Assembly (NCBI GenBank): GCA_023439305.1 | Contig: JAEXOO010000005.1 | Location: 29,403 to 93,402 of the forward strand | DNA length: 64,000 nt | Origin: Pseudomonadota bacterium | Lineage (GTDB): Bacteria; Pseudomonadota; Gammaproteobacteria; Burkholderiales; Burkholderiaceae_B | Direction: 5' to 3' | Shown: positions 17,920 through 28,364 of the stretch, piece after piece | Layout of the letters: every line of letters begins with the position of its first letter | Position numbering within the stretch: the stretch's first letter is position 1 | Made by a program: the position numbers and the translations under genes | The notes under the pieces: generated by a model | Told to the model about the DNA's origin: nothing | Databases searched by the model: none | The model's input: the letters and a program-made list of their open reading frames with translations, nothing else

Positions 17920-18795
17920 TCAGCTCCGGCGCTGGGTGCGCTGGCTCATGGCGGCCAGCCGTTGCATCAAGGTCAGGTCTTGTTCGTTCTTGAGCAGGGC
18001 GCCGGCCATCGGCGGCAGTCCCTGGTCCAGCTCTGTCAGCGCGTCGGCGGGGATGTCATTGGCCAGCAGCAGGTGCAGCCAGTCCAGGAATTCGGAGGTG
18101 GACGGTTTTTTCTTCAGGCCCGATACCTCGCGCAAGGCAAAGAACGTGTCCAGGGCGCTGCCCAGAATATCGCTGCGCAGGTCCGGGTAATGCACCGCCA
18201 CGATCTGCTCCATGGTCGCGCGGTCGGGAAAACGGATGTAGTGGAAAAAGCAGCGGCGCAGAAAGGCGTCCGGCAGGTCTTTTTCATTGTTGGAGGTAAT
18301 GATGATCAGGGGGCGGTGGCTGGCTTTGACGGTCTGGCGTGTTTCATAGACATGGAATTCCATGCGATCCAGTTCCTGCAGCAGGTCGTTGGGAAACTCA
18401 ATGTCCGCCTTGTCGATTTCGTCGATCAGCACGACGCTGGGCTGTTCCGATTCGAAGGCCTGCCAGAGCACACCCTGAACGATGTAATTGCCGATGTCGC
18501 GCACTTTTTCGTCGCCCAGCTGAGAGTCGCGCAGGCGTGAGACGGCGTCGTATTCGTACAGCCCCTGGTGAGCTTTGGTGGTGGACTTGATATGCCATTG
18601 CAGGAGCGGGCGGTCCAGGGCGCGGGCTACCTCCAGGGCCAGCAAGGTCTTGCCGGTGCCCGGCTCGCCCTTGATGAGCAAGGGACGTTGCAGGGTCAGG
18701 GCGGCATTGACCGCCAGTTTCAGGTCGTCGGTAGCGACATACTGGTCGGTGCCCTCGAAGGTCGGGGCAGGGCCGGAACGGAAGGCGGTATTCAT
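17920..18795 (-). CDS. MoxR-family AAA+ ATPase
   Basis: 291 residues. Walker A is GEPGTGKT, Walker B is VVLIDEIDKAD, sensor 1 is IITSNNEKDLPDAFLRRC. It is probably a chaperone acting with the VWA protein encoded two genes downstream. First gene of the minus-strand operon; the ~215 bases to the divergent cytochrome gene hold its promoter. Confidence 0.92.
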   Translation of the reverse strand: MNTAFRSGPAPTFEGTDQYVATDDLKLAVNAALTLQRPLLIKGEPGTGKTLLALEVARALDRPLLQWHIKSTTKAHQGLYEYDAVSRLRDSQLGDEKVRDIGNYIVQGVLWQAFESEQPSVVLIDEIDKADIEFPNDLLQELDRMEFHVYETRQTVKASHRPLIIITSNNEKDLPDAFLRRCFFHYIRFPDRATMEQIVAVHYPDLRSDILGSALDTFFALREVSGLKKKPSTSEFLDWLHLLLANDIPADALTELDQGLPPMAGALLKNEQDLTLMQRLAAMSQRTQRRS

Positions 18796-19012
18796 GTTGC
18801 GTATCCTGTGACGGGCATGAAATGTTGATCTGTCAAGAATGGAGGCTCAGGGATAAACACTAGTATCAATCATCCTTGGCAATTATCATACAATCGACTC
18901 AGTACTCGTCGGTCAGCATCACAGAGCCAGGTGCCGCGTTGTTCCACCCACGCCGTAATTGACGCCGAGCCTGACCCAGACCGTTTTCAACTCCACGACA
19001 AAGCGAATAGCG

Positions 19013-19369
19013 ATGATGAAGTTGCAAATGAAGCGGTATGTTTCTTCCATTCTTCTGGCTTCGGGCGCCTGTGTGGGCGCCCTGGCACAAGCGCAGGACG
19101 CTGCAGCCATCAAGGCTGACCCGCAAGCGGCCCGCGACAAGGTCTCCATGTGCATAGGCTGTCATGGCCTGCCGGGCTACAAGGCCAGTTTCCCCGAGGT
19201 GTACCACGTGCCCATGATTGCGGGGCAGGGAGCGGCTTATATCGAAGCTGCGCTCAAGGAATACGCCAGCGGCGCCCGTACCTTCCCGACCATGCAGGCC
19301 ATCGCGCAAAGCCTGTCGGAGCAGGACATGGCCGATATCGCGGCGTATTACGCCGGCATCAAACCATAA
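19013..19369 (+). CDS. Class I c-type cytochrome
   Basis: Secreted monoheme cytochrome of about 118 residues. The signal peptide ends near GALAQAQD; the heme site is CIGCH and the likely axial Met is in RTFPTMQAIAQ, with the usual C-terminal helix (SEQDMADIAAYYAGI). ATG 19013 is the first of several close ATGs (19016, 19031); none has a clear ribosome site. Paired with the next gene as a likely electron carrier pair to a terminal oxidase. Confidence 0.88.
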   Translation: MMKLQMKRYVSSILLASGACVGALAQAQDAAAIKADPQAARDKVSMCIGCHGLPGYKASFPEVYHVPMIAGQGAAYIEAALKEYASGARTFPTMQAIAQSLSEQDMADIAAYYAGIKP

Positions 19370-19386
19370 GAATCGGGGGGACGAGC

Positions 19387-19755
19387 ATGAAGAAAGCGGC
19401 ACTGTTGTTGGCGATGGGGATCGCGGCCTCGTGGACAGGCGGCGCATGGGCGGCGGACGATCTGAAGGCGACCGGCGAGGCGGCCTGGAAGAAATTCAAT
19501 TGCGCTTCCTGTCATGGGGCGGACGCCAAGACTCCCCTGAATCCGGAATACCCGATTCTGGCCGGGCAGCATGCAGATTATCTGCGGCAGTCCCTGATGG
19601 CCTATCAGCGCGGGCAGGCGGGCGCACCGGCCACGTCCAATATCCGCAAGAATGCGGTCATGGGTGCTATGGCCACCACCTTGAGCCAGGCCGATATCGA
19701 CAGTATTTCCGTCTGGCTGGCGAGTCAGCCCGGGCCTTTGTCGGTACGCAAGTAG
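19387..19755 (+). CDS. Second class I c-type cytochrome
   Basis: 122 residues with signal peptide (cleavage after AWAA), heme site CASCH, a likely Met ligand in VMGAMATTLSQADIDS and a C-terminal SVWLASQPG helix. It begins 17 bases after the preceding cytochrome gene, so both are in one transcript. It ends facing the DUF1841 gene with 4 bases between. Confidence 0.88.
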   Translation: MKKAALLLAMGIAASWTGGAWAADDLKATGEAAWKKFNCASCHGADAKTPLNPEYPILAGQHADYLRQSLMAYQRGQAGAPATSNIRKNAVMGAMATTLSQADIDSISVWLASQPGPLSVRK

Positions 19756-19759
19756 CCGT

Positions 19760-20188
19760 TCAGTTTCGCGTGGCGTGGCGCAGGATCAGTTCGATATAGC
19801 GTTCGTTGTTCAGCGGCGTGCCCAGTCGCTGGGCGTCCCAGATCACCTCTCCCAACGCTTCCATGATGACGTGCGCCGCCTGGTGGCGGTCGTGCGTGGT
19901 CAGCAGTTTCTGGTAGGCTGCCTTGATGCCTGGCGGCTGGTCGATGGACAGTTGTTCATCGATGGCCAGGTGCATGGACAGATGCAGAAACGGATTGGTG
20001 CGCCCTTGTTCGATTGAATAGTCCTGGGCCACGGCGTCGGGGTTGCGCAGGTCGTCGTGGTATTCGGGATGCTGCTGCATCAGGTCCACGGCCATGGTCT
20101 CCAAAGCGGTCAGCAGGTGGCCGCTTTGGTGTTTCTGCCAGGCTTCGATAAAAAATTGGCGGACCTGTTCGCGGGAAGGATTGAACAT
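19760..20188 (-). CDS. DUF1841-family protein
   Basis: 142-residue cytoplasmic protein of unknown function. The family signature is clear: NPFLHLSMHLAIDEQLSIDQ near the middle and HVIMEALGEVIWDAQR later. Start ATG 20188 with no strong ribosome site. Confidence 0.85.
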   Translation of the reverse strand: MFNPSREQVRQFFIEAWQKHQSGHLLTALETMAVDLMQQHPEYHDDLRNPDAVAQDYSIEQGRTNPFLHLSMHLAIDEQLSIDQPPGIKAAYQKLLTTHDRHQAAHVIMEALGEVIWDAQRLGTPLNNERYIELILRHATRN

Positions 20189-20353
20189 TGTTTAATCTTG
20201 AAATAAAAAGGCGGCTTCAGCGGGAAGGCGCACAGAATCTGGGTATTTTACTATCGGAGCTGCCTGCGCACGGCCTGGTTCCCGTTGTGTAGAATCAATG
20301 ATCCGCACGGAATGGAGACATTCTTGGCAAACATTGAGTCTGCAGGCGCATGA

Positions 20354-20383
20354 TTGCGCAGGAATTAAGTTAAACTCTTATAT
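20354..20383 (+). promoter_or_regulatory. Candidate sigma-70 promoter of icd
   Basis: TTGCGC (20354-20359) and TTATAT (20378-20383) with an 18-base spacer, 70 bases before the icd start. The TATATAAG palindrome at the -10 is the clearest AT-rich spot in this gap. Confidence 0.35.
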
Positions 20384-20453
20384 AAGACTCCGGAAACGCC
20401 GACGCGTTCCGTGTTTAGCCATTTTCTATTATTGGAGCACAACTGGAGCATCC

Positions 20454-21710
<1,257 letters not shown>

Positions 21711-21748
21711 ATCGCCTCGGGCTCTGCGAGTCCGTTCGATGCATGCGG

Positions 21749-21775
21749 AAACGCCGGCCTTCGGGCCGGCGTTTT
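21749..21775 (+). terminator. Rho-independent terminator after icd
   Basis: A 10-base stem, AACGCCGGCC with GGCCGGCGTT, around a TTCG tetraloop, followed by a T-run. Confidence 0.9.
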
Positions 21776-21784
21776 TATTTCTGT

Positions 21785-21910
21785 TCAGTAGTCGACGCGC
21801 TGGGTCATATCGTATTTGTGCGAGGTGATGGTTCCGTACAGCACCCAGCCCAGGAAGTCACGATGGCGCCCCAGTACACGGCTTCCTGGCCGGCGTCGAA
21901 CTAGGTCCAT
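21785..21910 (-). CDS. Possible small protein, 41 residues
   Basis: Open frame between the icd terminator and the ABC-transporter operon, starting at ATG 21910 and ending at TGA 21785. The protein is basic at its start (MDLVRRRPGSRVLGRHRD) and aromatic later (FLGWVLYGTITSHKYDM). No family recognised. It could equally be chance; the only supports are position in an otherwise empty gap and a non-random composition. Confidence 0.25.
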   Translation of the reverse strand: MDLVRRRPGSRVLGRHRDFLGWVLYGTITSHKYDMTQRVDY

Positions 21911-21943
21911 CCGCTCTAACAGAGCTGGCAAGGCCCGGCGGTC

Positions 21944-22648
21944 TTAAATACCCAAGTAGGCCTGTTGGATGGCGGGGTCGGCCGCCAGTTCTGCGCATGT
22001 TCCTTCACGCACGATATGGCCTTCGGTCAATACATAGGCGCGTTGAGAAATGGACAGGGCCATGCGCGCGTTTTGCTCTGCCAGCAAAATCGCCAGGCCG
22101 CCGCGGCTCAGTCCGGCAATGGCGGTGAAGATTTCGGCCACGATCTTGGGAGCCAGTCCCAGTGAGGGCTCGTCCAGCAACAGGTAACGCGGCTTGCCCA
22201 TCAAGGCGCGCGCAATGGCCAGCATCTGTTGCTCGCCGCCGGACAGTGTGCCAGCGGTCTGCTCCAGGCGTTGTTCCAGTTTGGGAAACAGCGCCAGAAC
22301 CCAGTCTAGATCCCGACGCACGGCCTGGCGGTCATGGCGAGTGTAGGCACCCATCTGCAGGTTTTCGCGTACACTCAGCGGCGCAAAGACCTGACGGCCT
22401 TCGGGCGACAGAGACAGCCCCTGGCGGATGCGCCGATCAGCCGCTTGCGAGTCGAGCGAATGACCATCCAGAGAGATTTTGCCTTCGCGATGGCGCAGCA
22501 GCCCGGCCACAGTATTCATCAGAGTGGACTTGCCGGCGCCGTTGGGTCCCAGCAGGCAGACGATTTCCCCAGGTTGCAGGCGCAGGTCGATGCCGTGCAG
22601 AATGCGCGCTTGTCCGATCCAGGTCGATACCGACGATATGTCAAGCAT
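21944..22648 (-). CDS. livF: ABC transporter ATPase, LivF type
   Basis: One of two ATPases of a branched-chain-amino-acid-family importer. 234 residues: Walker A GPNGAGKST, signature LSGGEQQMLAIARAL, Walker B YLLLDEPSLGLAP. ATG 22648 is preceded by GGGAGAAGG and overlaps the livG end by 8 bases; a longer reading to 22714 is not needed. Last gene of the operon. Confidence 0.92.
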   Translation of the reverse strand: MLDISSVSTWIGQARILHGIDLRLQPGEIVCLLGPNGAGKSTLMNTVAGLLRHREGKISLDGHSLDSQAADRRIRQGLSLSPEGRQVFAPLSVRENLQMGAYTRHDRQAVRRDLDWVLALFPKLEQRLEQTAGTLSGGEQQMLAIARALMGKPRYLLLDEPSLGLAPKIVAEIFTAIAGLSRGGLAILLAEQNARMALSISQRAYVLTEGHIVREGTCAELAADPAIQQAYLGI

Positions 22649-23414
22649 GGTGGCCTTCTCCCAGATAGGCGTCGAGCACGGCCGGATCTTCACGGACTTG
22701 TGCGGGTGTGCCATCCGCGATGCGGCGGCCGTTGTTCAGGACTGTGATGCGGTCGGACAGGCGCATGACCACGCGCACATTGTGTTCCACCAGCACAGTG
22801 GTGACATTCTGGCTTTGCAGATAACGAATAGCTTGCTCCACATGTTCGATAGCGCCGGCCGGCAGGCCCGCCAGCGGCTCATCCAGGAGAACCAGGCTGG
22901 GCTCAGAGGCCATGGCGCGGGCGATCTCCATCAGTTTGCCCTCACCGTAACTCAACGAGCCGGCAGGCTGGCCAGCCTTGGCCTGCAGCCCCACTTGCTC
23001 AAGCAGGTGCATGGCGCGCTCCTGGCCTTGGCGGTTTTCACGGCGTTGCCGGGGGCTGTTCAACAAAGCGTCCCACAAAGTGCTGCGGGTGCGGGGATGG
23101 CAGCCCACCATGACGTTTTCCAGCACGCTCATGTCGCCGAACAATTGCAGGTTCTGGAAGCTGCGGGCCATGCCGGCCTGCGTGCGACGATGCGCGGGCA
23201 GGTGTTCGACCGCCTGGCCTTGAAAAAGAATGCGACCGCCCGACACCGGGTTCACGCCGGTAATCAGGTTGAATAAGGTGGATTTGCCCGCGCCGTTCGG
23301 TCCGATCAGGGCGTGGATGGCACCGGTCTGCACGCTCAGCGAGACCTCGTCGACCGCTTTCAGTCCGCCGAAATGACGGCTGACCTTGTCCAGTTGCAGA
23401 ATGGGCTGGCTCAT
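22641..23414 (-). CDS. livG: ABC transporter ATPase, LivG type
   Basis: 257 residues: Walker A GPNGAGKST, a LivG-type middle (GMARSFQNLQLFGDMSVLENVMVG), signature SYGEGKLMEIARAM (SYG instead of the usual SGGQ-like motif, common in LivG), Walker B LVLLDEPLAGLP. Its start overlaps the end of livM by 4 bases. Confidence 0.93.
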   Translation of the reverse strand: MSQPILQLDKVSRHFGGLKAVDEVSLSVQTGAIHALIGPNGAGKSTLFNLITGVNPVSGGRILFQGQAVEHLPAHRRTQAGMARSFQNLQLFGDMSVLENVMVGCHPRTRSTLWDALLNSPRQRRENRQGQERAMHLLEQVGLQAKAGQPAGSLSYGEGKLMEIARAMASEPSLVLLDEPLAGLPAGAIEHVEQAIRYLQSQNVTTVLVEHNVRVVMRLSDRITVLNNGRRIADGTPAQVREDPAVLDAYLGEGHHA

Positions 23415-24364
23415 GGGCGGCTCCCGGATTTTGGGCCCAGGCGGCGCAGCAGACCGGCCAGGCCGGAGGGCATGAAGCCCACGACCACGATCATGGCGGC
23501 GCCCAGGATCAGCAGCTCCACATCATGGAAACTTCGGATCAGCTCGGGCAGAGCGGTATACAGCAGCGCGCCCAGGAAGGCACCCCAGTAATTGCCGAAG
23601 CCGCCGATGGCCACCATGACCAGCAGCAGGATAGAGGTCGAAAAAGAAAAGGAGTCGGGCGAAACGTATTGGTTCTGGTGGGCGAACAGCGCCCCTGCCA
23701 GCCCGGCGATGGCGCTGGCCAGCACGAAGACGCTCAGTTTGCCACGCAATACCGAAATGCCCATGCAGGCCGCCGCTACATCGCTGCTGCGTATGGCGCG
23801 CAAGGCGCGGCCGCTGCGCGACTGTTCCAGAAAGCACAGGCTCAGCATCACCAGGCCGGTCAACAGCCAACTGAGCTTATAGAATGAAGCAGCATCGGAC
23901 AGCTCCCAATTCCCCAGGGTGTAGGAAGGGATACCGATCAAACCGTTGGGGCCGCCAGTCCAGTCCACCAGTCCCACCAGCAGTACCGACACAATGGCAT
24001 TGAAGCCCAGCGTAGCCATGGCCAGGTAGTGACCGCTCAGGCGCAGTGTGGGCCAGCCGACCAGGGCGGCGCACAGCGCGCAGAGCAGCATGGCGGCGAC
24101 GGTGCCCAGCCAGGGAGACAGACCGGCATGCACGCTGAGCATGCCGCTGGCATAGGCGCCCAGGCCCCAGAAGGCAGCATGCGCCAGCGAGGTCAGCCCG
24201 GTATAGCCCACCAGTAGATTCAGGCTGGCGATCAGCAGGAGATGAATGAGGAAAGTGGTGCCCAGACTCAGGATGTAGTCGTTGGGCGCCAGCCAGGGCC
24301 AGGCCAGCAGGAGCAGCCAGAGCGGCAGCAGGCGGCGCGCGGTGGAATTGAGCAGCGATGTCAT
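23411..24364 (-). CDS. livM: ABC transporter permease, LivM type
   Basis: 317-residue inner-membrane permease with about nine helices and the family motif LVGYTGLTSLAHAAFWGLGAY near the N-terminus. The start ATG 24364 overlaps the livH stop (ATGA); the frame remains open further upstream but that part runs through livH and is not meaningful. Confidence 0.9.
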   Translation of the reverse strand: MTSLLNSTARRLLPLWLLLLAWPWLAPNDYILSLGTTFLIHLLLIASLNLLVGYTGLTSLAHAAFWGLGAYASGMLSVHAGLSPWLGTVAAMLLCALCAALVGWPTLRLSGHYLAMATLGFNAIVSVLLVGLVDWTGGPNGLIGIPSYTLGNWELSDAASFYKLSWLLTGLVMLSLCFLEQSRSGRALRAIRSSDVAAACMGISVLRGKLSVFVLASAIAGLAGALFAHQNQYVSPDSFSFSTSILLLVMVAIGGFGNYWGAFLGALLYTALPELIRSFHDVELLILGAAMIVVVGFMPSGLAGLLRRLGPKSGSRP

Positions 24365-25242
24365 AGCTTGTTGATCTCCGCCTTGCCCAGCAGGCCTTGC
24401 GGGCGCAGCAGCAGGACCAGCAACAGGATCAGGAAAGCGGCGGCATCCTTGAACTGCGAGGTGACATAACCGCTGACCAAAGCCTCCAGCAAGCCCAGCA
24501 GCAGGCCGCCCAGGGTGGCTCCCAGCAGGCTGCCCAGCCCGCCCAGCATGGCGGCGCTGAACCCTTTGAAGCCGAGCATGGCACCGCTGTCGTACGACAT
24601 CAGGGTCAACGGGGTGATGATGGTGCCGGCCAGCCCTCCCACGGCCGCGGCAATGACGAACGAACCCAGTACGACACGTCGATGGCGTATGCCCACCAGC
24701 GCTGCAGCGGCGGGGTTGGCGGCCGCCGCGCGCATGGCGCAGCCCCAGCGTGTATGGACAAAGAACACATGGGTGAGGGCCATCAGCGCCAGGGTGATGG
24801 CCAGGATCCACACTGTCTGGCTGGCGATGGAAGCGCCGCTCAGTTGCACGAACTCCTGGCCCGACAGACCGGGGTAGCCGACTGGGTTTTTGCCCAGGGT
24901 CAGCATGACCAGGCTCTTGGACAGCAGGGCGATGCCCACGGTGACCAGCGTCAGGGCAAAGGGCGTCTGGTTGACCAGTGGACGGATCAGCAGGCGTTCA
25001 GTAAGCCCGCCCACCAGCGCCACTGCCAGCCCGGCCAGCAGGCAGGCCTGCCATACCGGCAGGTGGGCGTCGTTAAAGCAGAAGGCGGCGAGCATGCCGC
25101 CCAGCATGACCCATTCGCCTTGGGCGAAGTTCAGTGCGCCGGTGCTTTTGAAGATGATGTTGAAGCCCACGGCAATCAGGGCGTAGATGCTGCCATTGCC
25201 CAATCCCGACAGGGCGATCTGGAGAAAAGAGGAACTGTCCAA
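24361..25242 (-). CDS. livH: ABC transporter permease, LivH type
   Basis: 293-residue permease partner of LivM, with the motif ALIAVGFNIIFKSTGALNFAQGEW at the N-terminus and repeated helices to the C-terminus. It lies 55 bases after the binding-protein gene. Confidence 0.92.
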   Translation of the reverse strand: MDSSSFLQIALSGLGNGSIYALIAVGFNIIFKSTGALNFAQGEWVMLGGMLAAFCFNDAHLPVWQACLLAGLAVALVGGLTERLLIRPLVNQTPFALTLVTVGIALLSKSLVMLTLGKNPVGYPGLSGQEFVQLSGASIASQTVWILAITLALMALTHVFFVHTRWGCAMRAAAANPAAAALVGIRHRRVVLGSFVIAAAVGGLAGTIITPLTLMSYDSGAMLGFKGFSAAMLGGLGSLLGATLGGLLLGLLEALVSGYVTSQFKDAAAFLILLLVLLLRPQGLLGKAEINKL

Positions 25243-25297
25243 GGTGAATCTCGATAGGAGAGCGCCGCGGTCCGCGGGGACTGCGGCGGCTCGGGTG

Positions 25298-26449
25298 CTA
25301 CTGGTAGTCGTGCAGGCGGAAGGCGCCGTCCTGCCACTTCAGCAGGACAATGTCGCTCTTGGACAGGCCGGAATGGCGCTGGGCCGAGAAATTGAAGGTG
25401 CCGCCCACGCCGTGGTAACCCTGGATAGCCTCCAGAGCGGCGCGAGTCTTGTCCTTGTCGCCGCCGCTGCGTTCCAGGGCCTGGCGCGCCAATTGCACGG
25501 CGTCATAGGTCTGGGCGACATACTGATTAGGCTTGCGGCCATAGCGGGTTTCGAACTTGCGCGTAAGCTCTGCAATAACCTCTTTCTGGCTGTCGCTAGC
25601 GGGTAGATCGGCTCCCACCGGAAACTTGACGGAAACCAGCAGTACATTGCCGGCGGTGTCGCCCGCCAACTCCATGTACTTTTGCGACACAAAGCCGTAG
25701 CTGTGAATCAGCGTGCGGTCGGTCAGTCCCAATTGTGTGGCCTGCTTGTTGAAAATGACGCCGGCTGGCGTTACCGTCCAGCACAGCACGGCCTGAGCGT
25801 CGCTGTTCTTGATGCGGGTCAGTTGCGGTGTCAGGTCCGTATCGGTCGGAGCGAAGGCTTCGAAGCGGGCGTCCAGACCCAGTTCGGGCGCCATTTTCTT
25901 CAGTTCCTCGGCGGCGGCCTGGCCGAAGCCGCTGGTGTCATGCAGCAGCGCGACGCGGGTAATGCCTTGCTTGCGGAAGTAGTCGGCCAGGCGCTCGAAG
26001 ACCTGACGGTCGTCCACCGTGCTTTTGAATGCCCAGGGGCGCTGCTCAACGGGGTCGACAATGGCCAGCGAGCCCTCGGTCGAGATGAAGGGGGTCTTGG
26101 CCTGGGCGCTGAGCGGAACCATGGCCAGGGCGATGCCGCTCATATTGCCACCACCCACAATGATGTCCACCTTGTCTTGCGACAGCAGGCGGCGGCTGGC
26201 CGCCAGAGCTTTGGCGGTCTGGCTTTCGGCATCGTAGAAAACCCATTTGACGGGTTCGCCGGCAATGCCGCCTGCGGCGTTGATTTCCTCGACGGCGATT
26301 TCTATGCCGGCTTTCATGTCCTCGCCTAGAAAGGCGGCAGGGCCGGTTGTGGACAGAATGGTGCCTATAGTCAGGGCTTGGGCCTGTTGGCCAGCCAGTC
26401 CCAGGGATACGGCGGCCAGCAGGCCGGCGGACCAGTGTTTAAGTTGCAT
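25298..26449 (-). CDS. Periplasmic substrate-binding protein, Leu/Ile/Val-binding family
   Basis: 383 residues, signal peptide ending near AQALTIG, then a type I periplasmic binding fold (TTGPAAFLGEDMKAGIEIAVEEINAAGG, YDAESQTAKALAASRRLL, DIIVGGGNMSGIALAM). The family binds amino acids, amides, urea and aromatic acids; with the monooxygenase and OsmC genes upstream, an organosulfur or nitrogen-containing organic compound is more likely than branched-chain amino acids here. Confidence 0.88.
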   Translation of the reverse strand: MQLKHWSAGLLAAVSLGLAGQQAQALTIGTILSTTGPAAFLGEDMKAGIEIAVEEINAAGGIAGEPVKWVFYDAESQTAKALAASRRLLSQDKVDIIVGGGNMSGIALAMVPLSAQAKTPFISTEGSLAIVDPVEQRPWAFKSTVDDRQVFERLADYFRKQGITRVALLHDTSGFGQAAAEELKKMAPELGLDARFEAFAPTDTDLTPQLTRIKNSDAQAVLCWTVTPAGVIFNKQATQLGLTDRTLIHSYGFVSQKYMELAGDTAGNVLLVSVKFPVGADLPASDSQKEVIAELTRKFETRYGRKPNQYVAQTYDAVQLARQALERSGGDKDKTRAALEAIQGYHGVGGTFNFSAQRHSGLSKSDIVLLKWQDGAFRLHDYQ

Positions 26450-26482
26450 GATGCGAATGTGCTCTACAAGAGTTTCCGGGAT

Positions 26483-26896
26483 TCAGCGCGTGCTGAAGAC
26501 GCGCACGCTGACCGGGGCGCCCCGGGTCAGCGAACCATAGATGGGGCAGACGGCCTGGAAGCGCGCCACCAGCTCCTGTGCCTGTTCCTGGCTGATGCCC
26601 TCGAAGTGATAGTCCAGGGATATGTAGCGATAGTGACCGGGGCGTTCTTCGTCGTTTTCGCAGTCCGCCTCGATATGCAGGGAGTAGCCGTTCAGTCCGA
26701 GTTGGCGCGCTTCGTCGTCGATGACAGCATGCGAGCACGTCTGCAAGGCGCCCAGCAACAGTTCGGCGGCCTGCCAGGCCTGGGCCAGGCCGCCGCGTCC
26801 GACCGACGCGTCCACGACCAGATGCTGATCGCGGGCGTGCAGCAGAAAACGTCCGGGCTGGCCGCTCAGGCGGCTGTCTACGTGGTTCTTGGCCAT
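26483..26896 (-). CDS. OsmC-family protein
   Basis: 137 residues with the OsmC/Ohr fold: a pair-like Cys arrangement (LLLGALQTCSHAVIDDEA and RFQAVCPIYGSL), the two cysteines expected for a thiol peroxidase of this family. It sits between the monooxygenase and the binding-protein gene; it may detoxify hydroperoxides or handle thiol products of the pathway. Confidence 0.85.
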   Translation of the reverse strand: MAKNHVDSRLSGQPGRFLLHARDQHLVVDASVGRGGLAQAWQAAELLLGALQTCSHAVIDDEARQLGLNGYSLHIEADCENDEERPGHYRYISLDYHFEGISQEQAQELVARFQAVCPIYGSLTRGAPVSVRVFSTR

Positions 26897-26905
26897 GTCG
26901 GCTCC

Positions 26906-28249
26906 TTAGGTGCGGGCGGGGCGTTCCAGCCCAAGGTGATCGCGCAGGGTCGTGCCGGTGTAGTCGCGTCGGAACAGCGCGCGGTCTTGCAGGCGCGGTA
27001 CGACCAGACGCACAAAGCTTTCCAGGCCGCCGGGCAGATAAGGCACTTGGATCATGAAGCCGTCGCAGGCGCCGGCCTCGAACCAATGCTGCAGGCTGTC
27101 GGCGACTTTGTCGGCCGAGCCCACGAAATCGCGCAAAGGGCCGATGCCGTACCGATGGCCCAGTTCGCGCAGGCCGATGCCGCTGCGCCGCGTCAGCTCG
27201 GCGACCTCTTTGTAATGGCCTTGCACGCCGGGCACATCCAGGTCCGGCAGTACCTGATCCTGAGGGAATTGAGACAGATCGATGTCCAGGTGGTAGGACA
27301 GGGTGGACAGGCCGGCCTCTGGATCGGTCAATGCGCCCAGCAGTTTTTCTTGCTCCTGAGCGATCGTTTCTGTTTCACCCACAATGGGTACGATGCCGGG
27401 CAGAATTCGAAGGCTGTCCGGCGAGCGCCCGAAGCGCGCAGCGCGCTCTTTCATTTCGGTATAGAAAGCTTGCGCGGACTCCAGCGAAGAGTGCGTCACA
27501 AAGATCACATCGGCCCAGCGCGCGGCAAAGTCCTTGCCACGTCCCGACGCGCCGGCCTGGATGAAGACCGGACGTCCTTGAGGCGGGCGGCTGACGTTCA
27601 GCGGGCCCTGGACATTGAACCATTTGCCCTGATGGTCGATGGCACGCACGCCGGCGGGATCCGCAAACTGGGGCGCGGCGGCGTCCAGGCGCAAGGCGCC
27701 GTCGTCCCAACTGTCCCATAGCTTGCAAGCGACTTCCACGAATTCTTCGGCCCGGTCATAGCGTTCGTCCCGGCTCAGTTGGTCGGTCAAGCCGAAGTTG
27801 GCGGCCTCGGCCTGCTGGAACGAGGTGACGATATTCCAGGCTGCCCGGCCGGCGCTCAGGTGATCCAGCGTGGCCAGCGATCGAGCTACGGCGTAGGGAT
27901 TGAAGTAGGAAGTCGAGATCGTGCTGGCCAGTCCCAGGTGCTGCGTGGCACCGGCAATCAGCGACAGAACGATCATGGGATCCAGGCGCAGGGCGCCCAG
28001 GGCGCCCAATTGGAGCTGGCTGTCCATGCGGCCCTGGTAGCGGCGCGGAATGGCCAGAATATCGGCCAGGAACAGCATGTCGAAGCGCCCCTGTTCCAGC
28101 AGTTGGCCTAGACGCGTGTAGTACGAGGCGGACAGCAGTTGTGTGTCGGCCGCCGGGTGGCGCCAGCCGCCATGGCAGCCGGAAACGGGGCCGGCAACGA
28201 CGAAAGCGGCCAGATGCATGGCGCGTTCAGAGGAAAGTGGGGTAGTCAT
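26906..28249 (-). CDS. NtaA/SnaA/DszA-type FMN-dependent monooxygenase
   Basis: 447-residue luciferase-like flavin monooxygenase. Family marks are FDMLFLADI, then STSYFNPYAVARSLATLDHL, SAGRAAWNIVTS and YDRAEEFVEVACKLWDSW. Relatives cleave nitrilotriacetate, dibenzothiophene sulfone and similar compounds using reduced FMN from a separate reductase, which is not seen here. First gene of the OsmC-liv operon, so the operon probably imports and opens an organic N or S compound. Substrate cannot be read from the sequence. Confidence 0.88.
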   Translation of the reverse strand: MTTPLSSERAMHLAAFVVAGPVSGCHGGWRHPAADTQLLSASYYTRLGQLLEQGRFDMLFLADILAIPRRYQGRMDSQLQLGALGALRLDPMIVLSLIAGATQHLGLASTISTSYFNPYAVARSLATLDHLSAGRAAWNIVTSFQQAEAANFGLTDQLSRDERYDRAEEFVEVACKLWDSWDDGALRLDAAAPQFADPAGVRAIDHQGKWFNVQGPLNVSRPPQGRPVFIQAGASGRGKDFAARWADVIFVTHSSLESAQAFYTEMKERAARFGRSPDSLRILPGIVPIVGETETIAQEQEKLLGALTDPEAGLSTLSYHLDIDLSQFPQDQVLPDLDVPGVQGHYKEVAELTRRSGIGLRELGHRYGIGPLRDFVGSADKVADSLQHWFEAGACDGFMIQVPYLPGGLESFVRLVVPRLQDRALFRRDYTGTTLRDHLGLERPART

Positions 28250-28364
28250 AAAGCGGTGTTCTTGCTTTTGTTGCGGAGGATTCCTGGGGAGCGGTGAAGG
28301 AGTAGCGGCCGCTTTGGGTCAGGATGCAGACGAAGCGCTGGAGACATCCCTATCGAAGGGGTGT

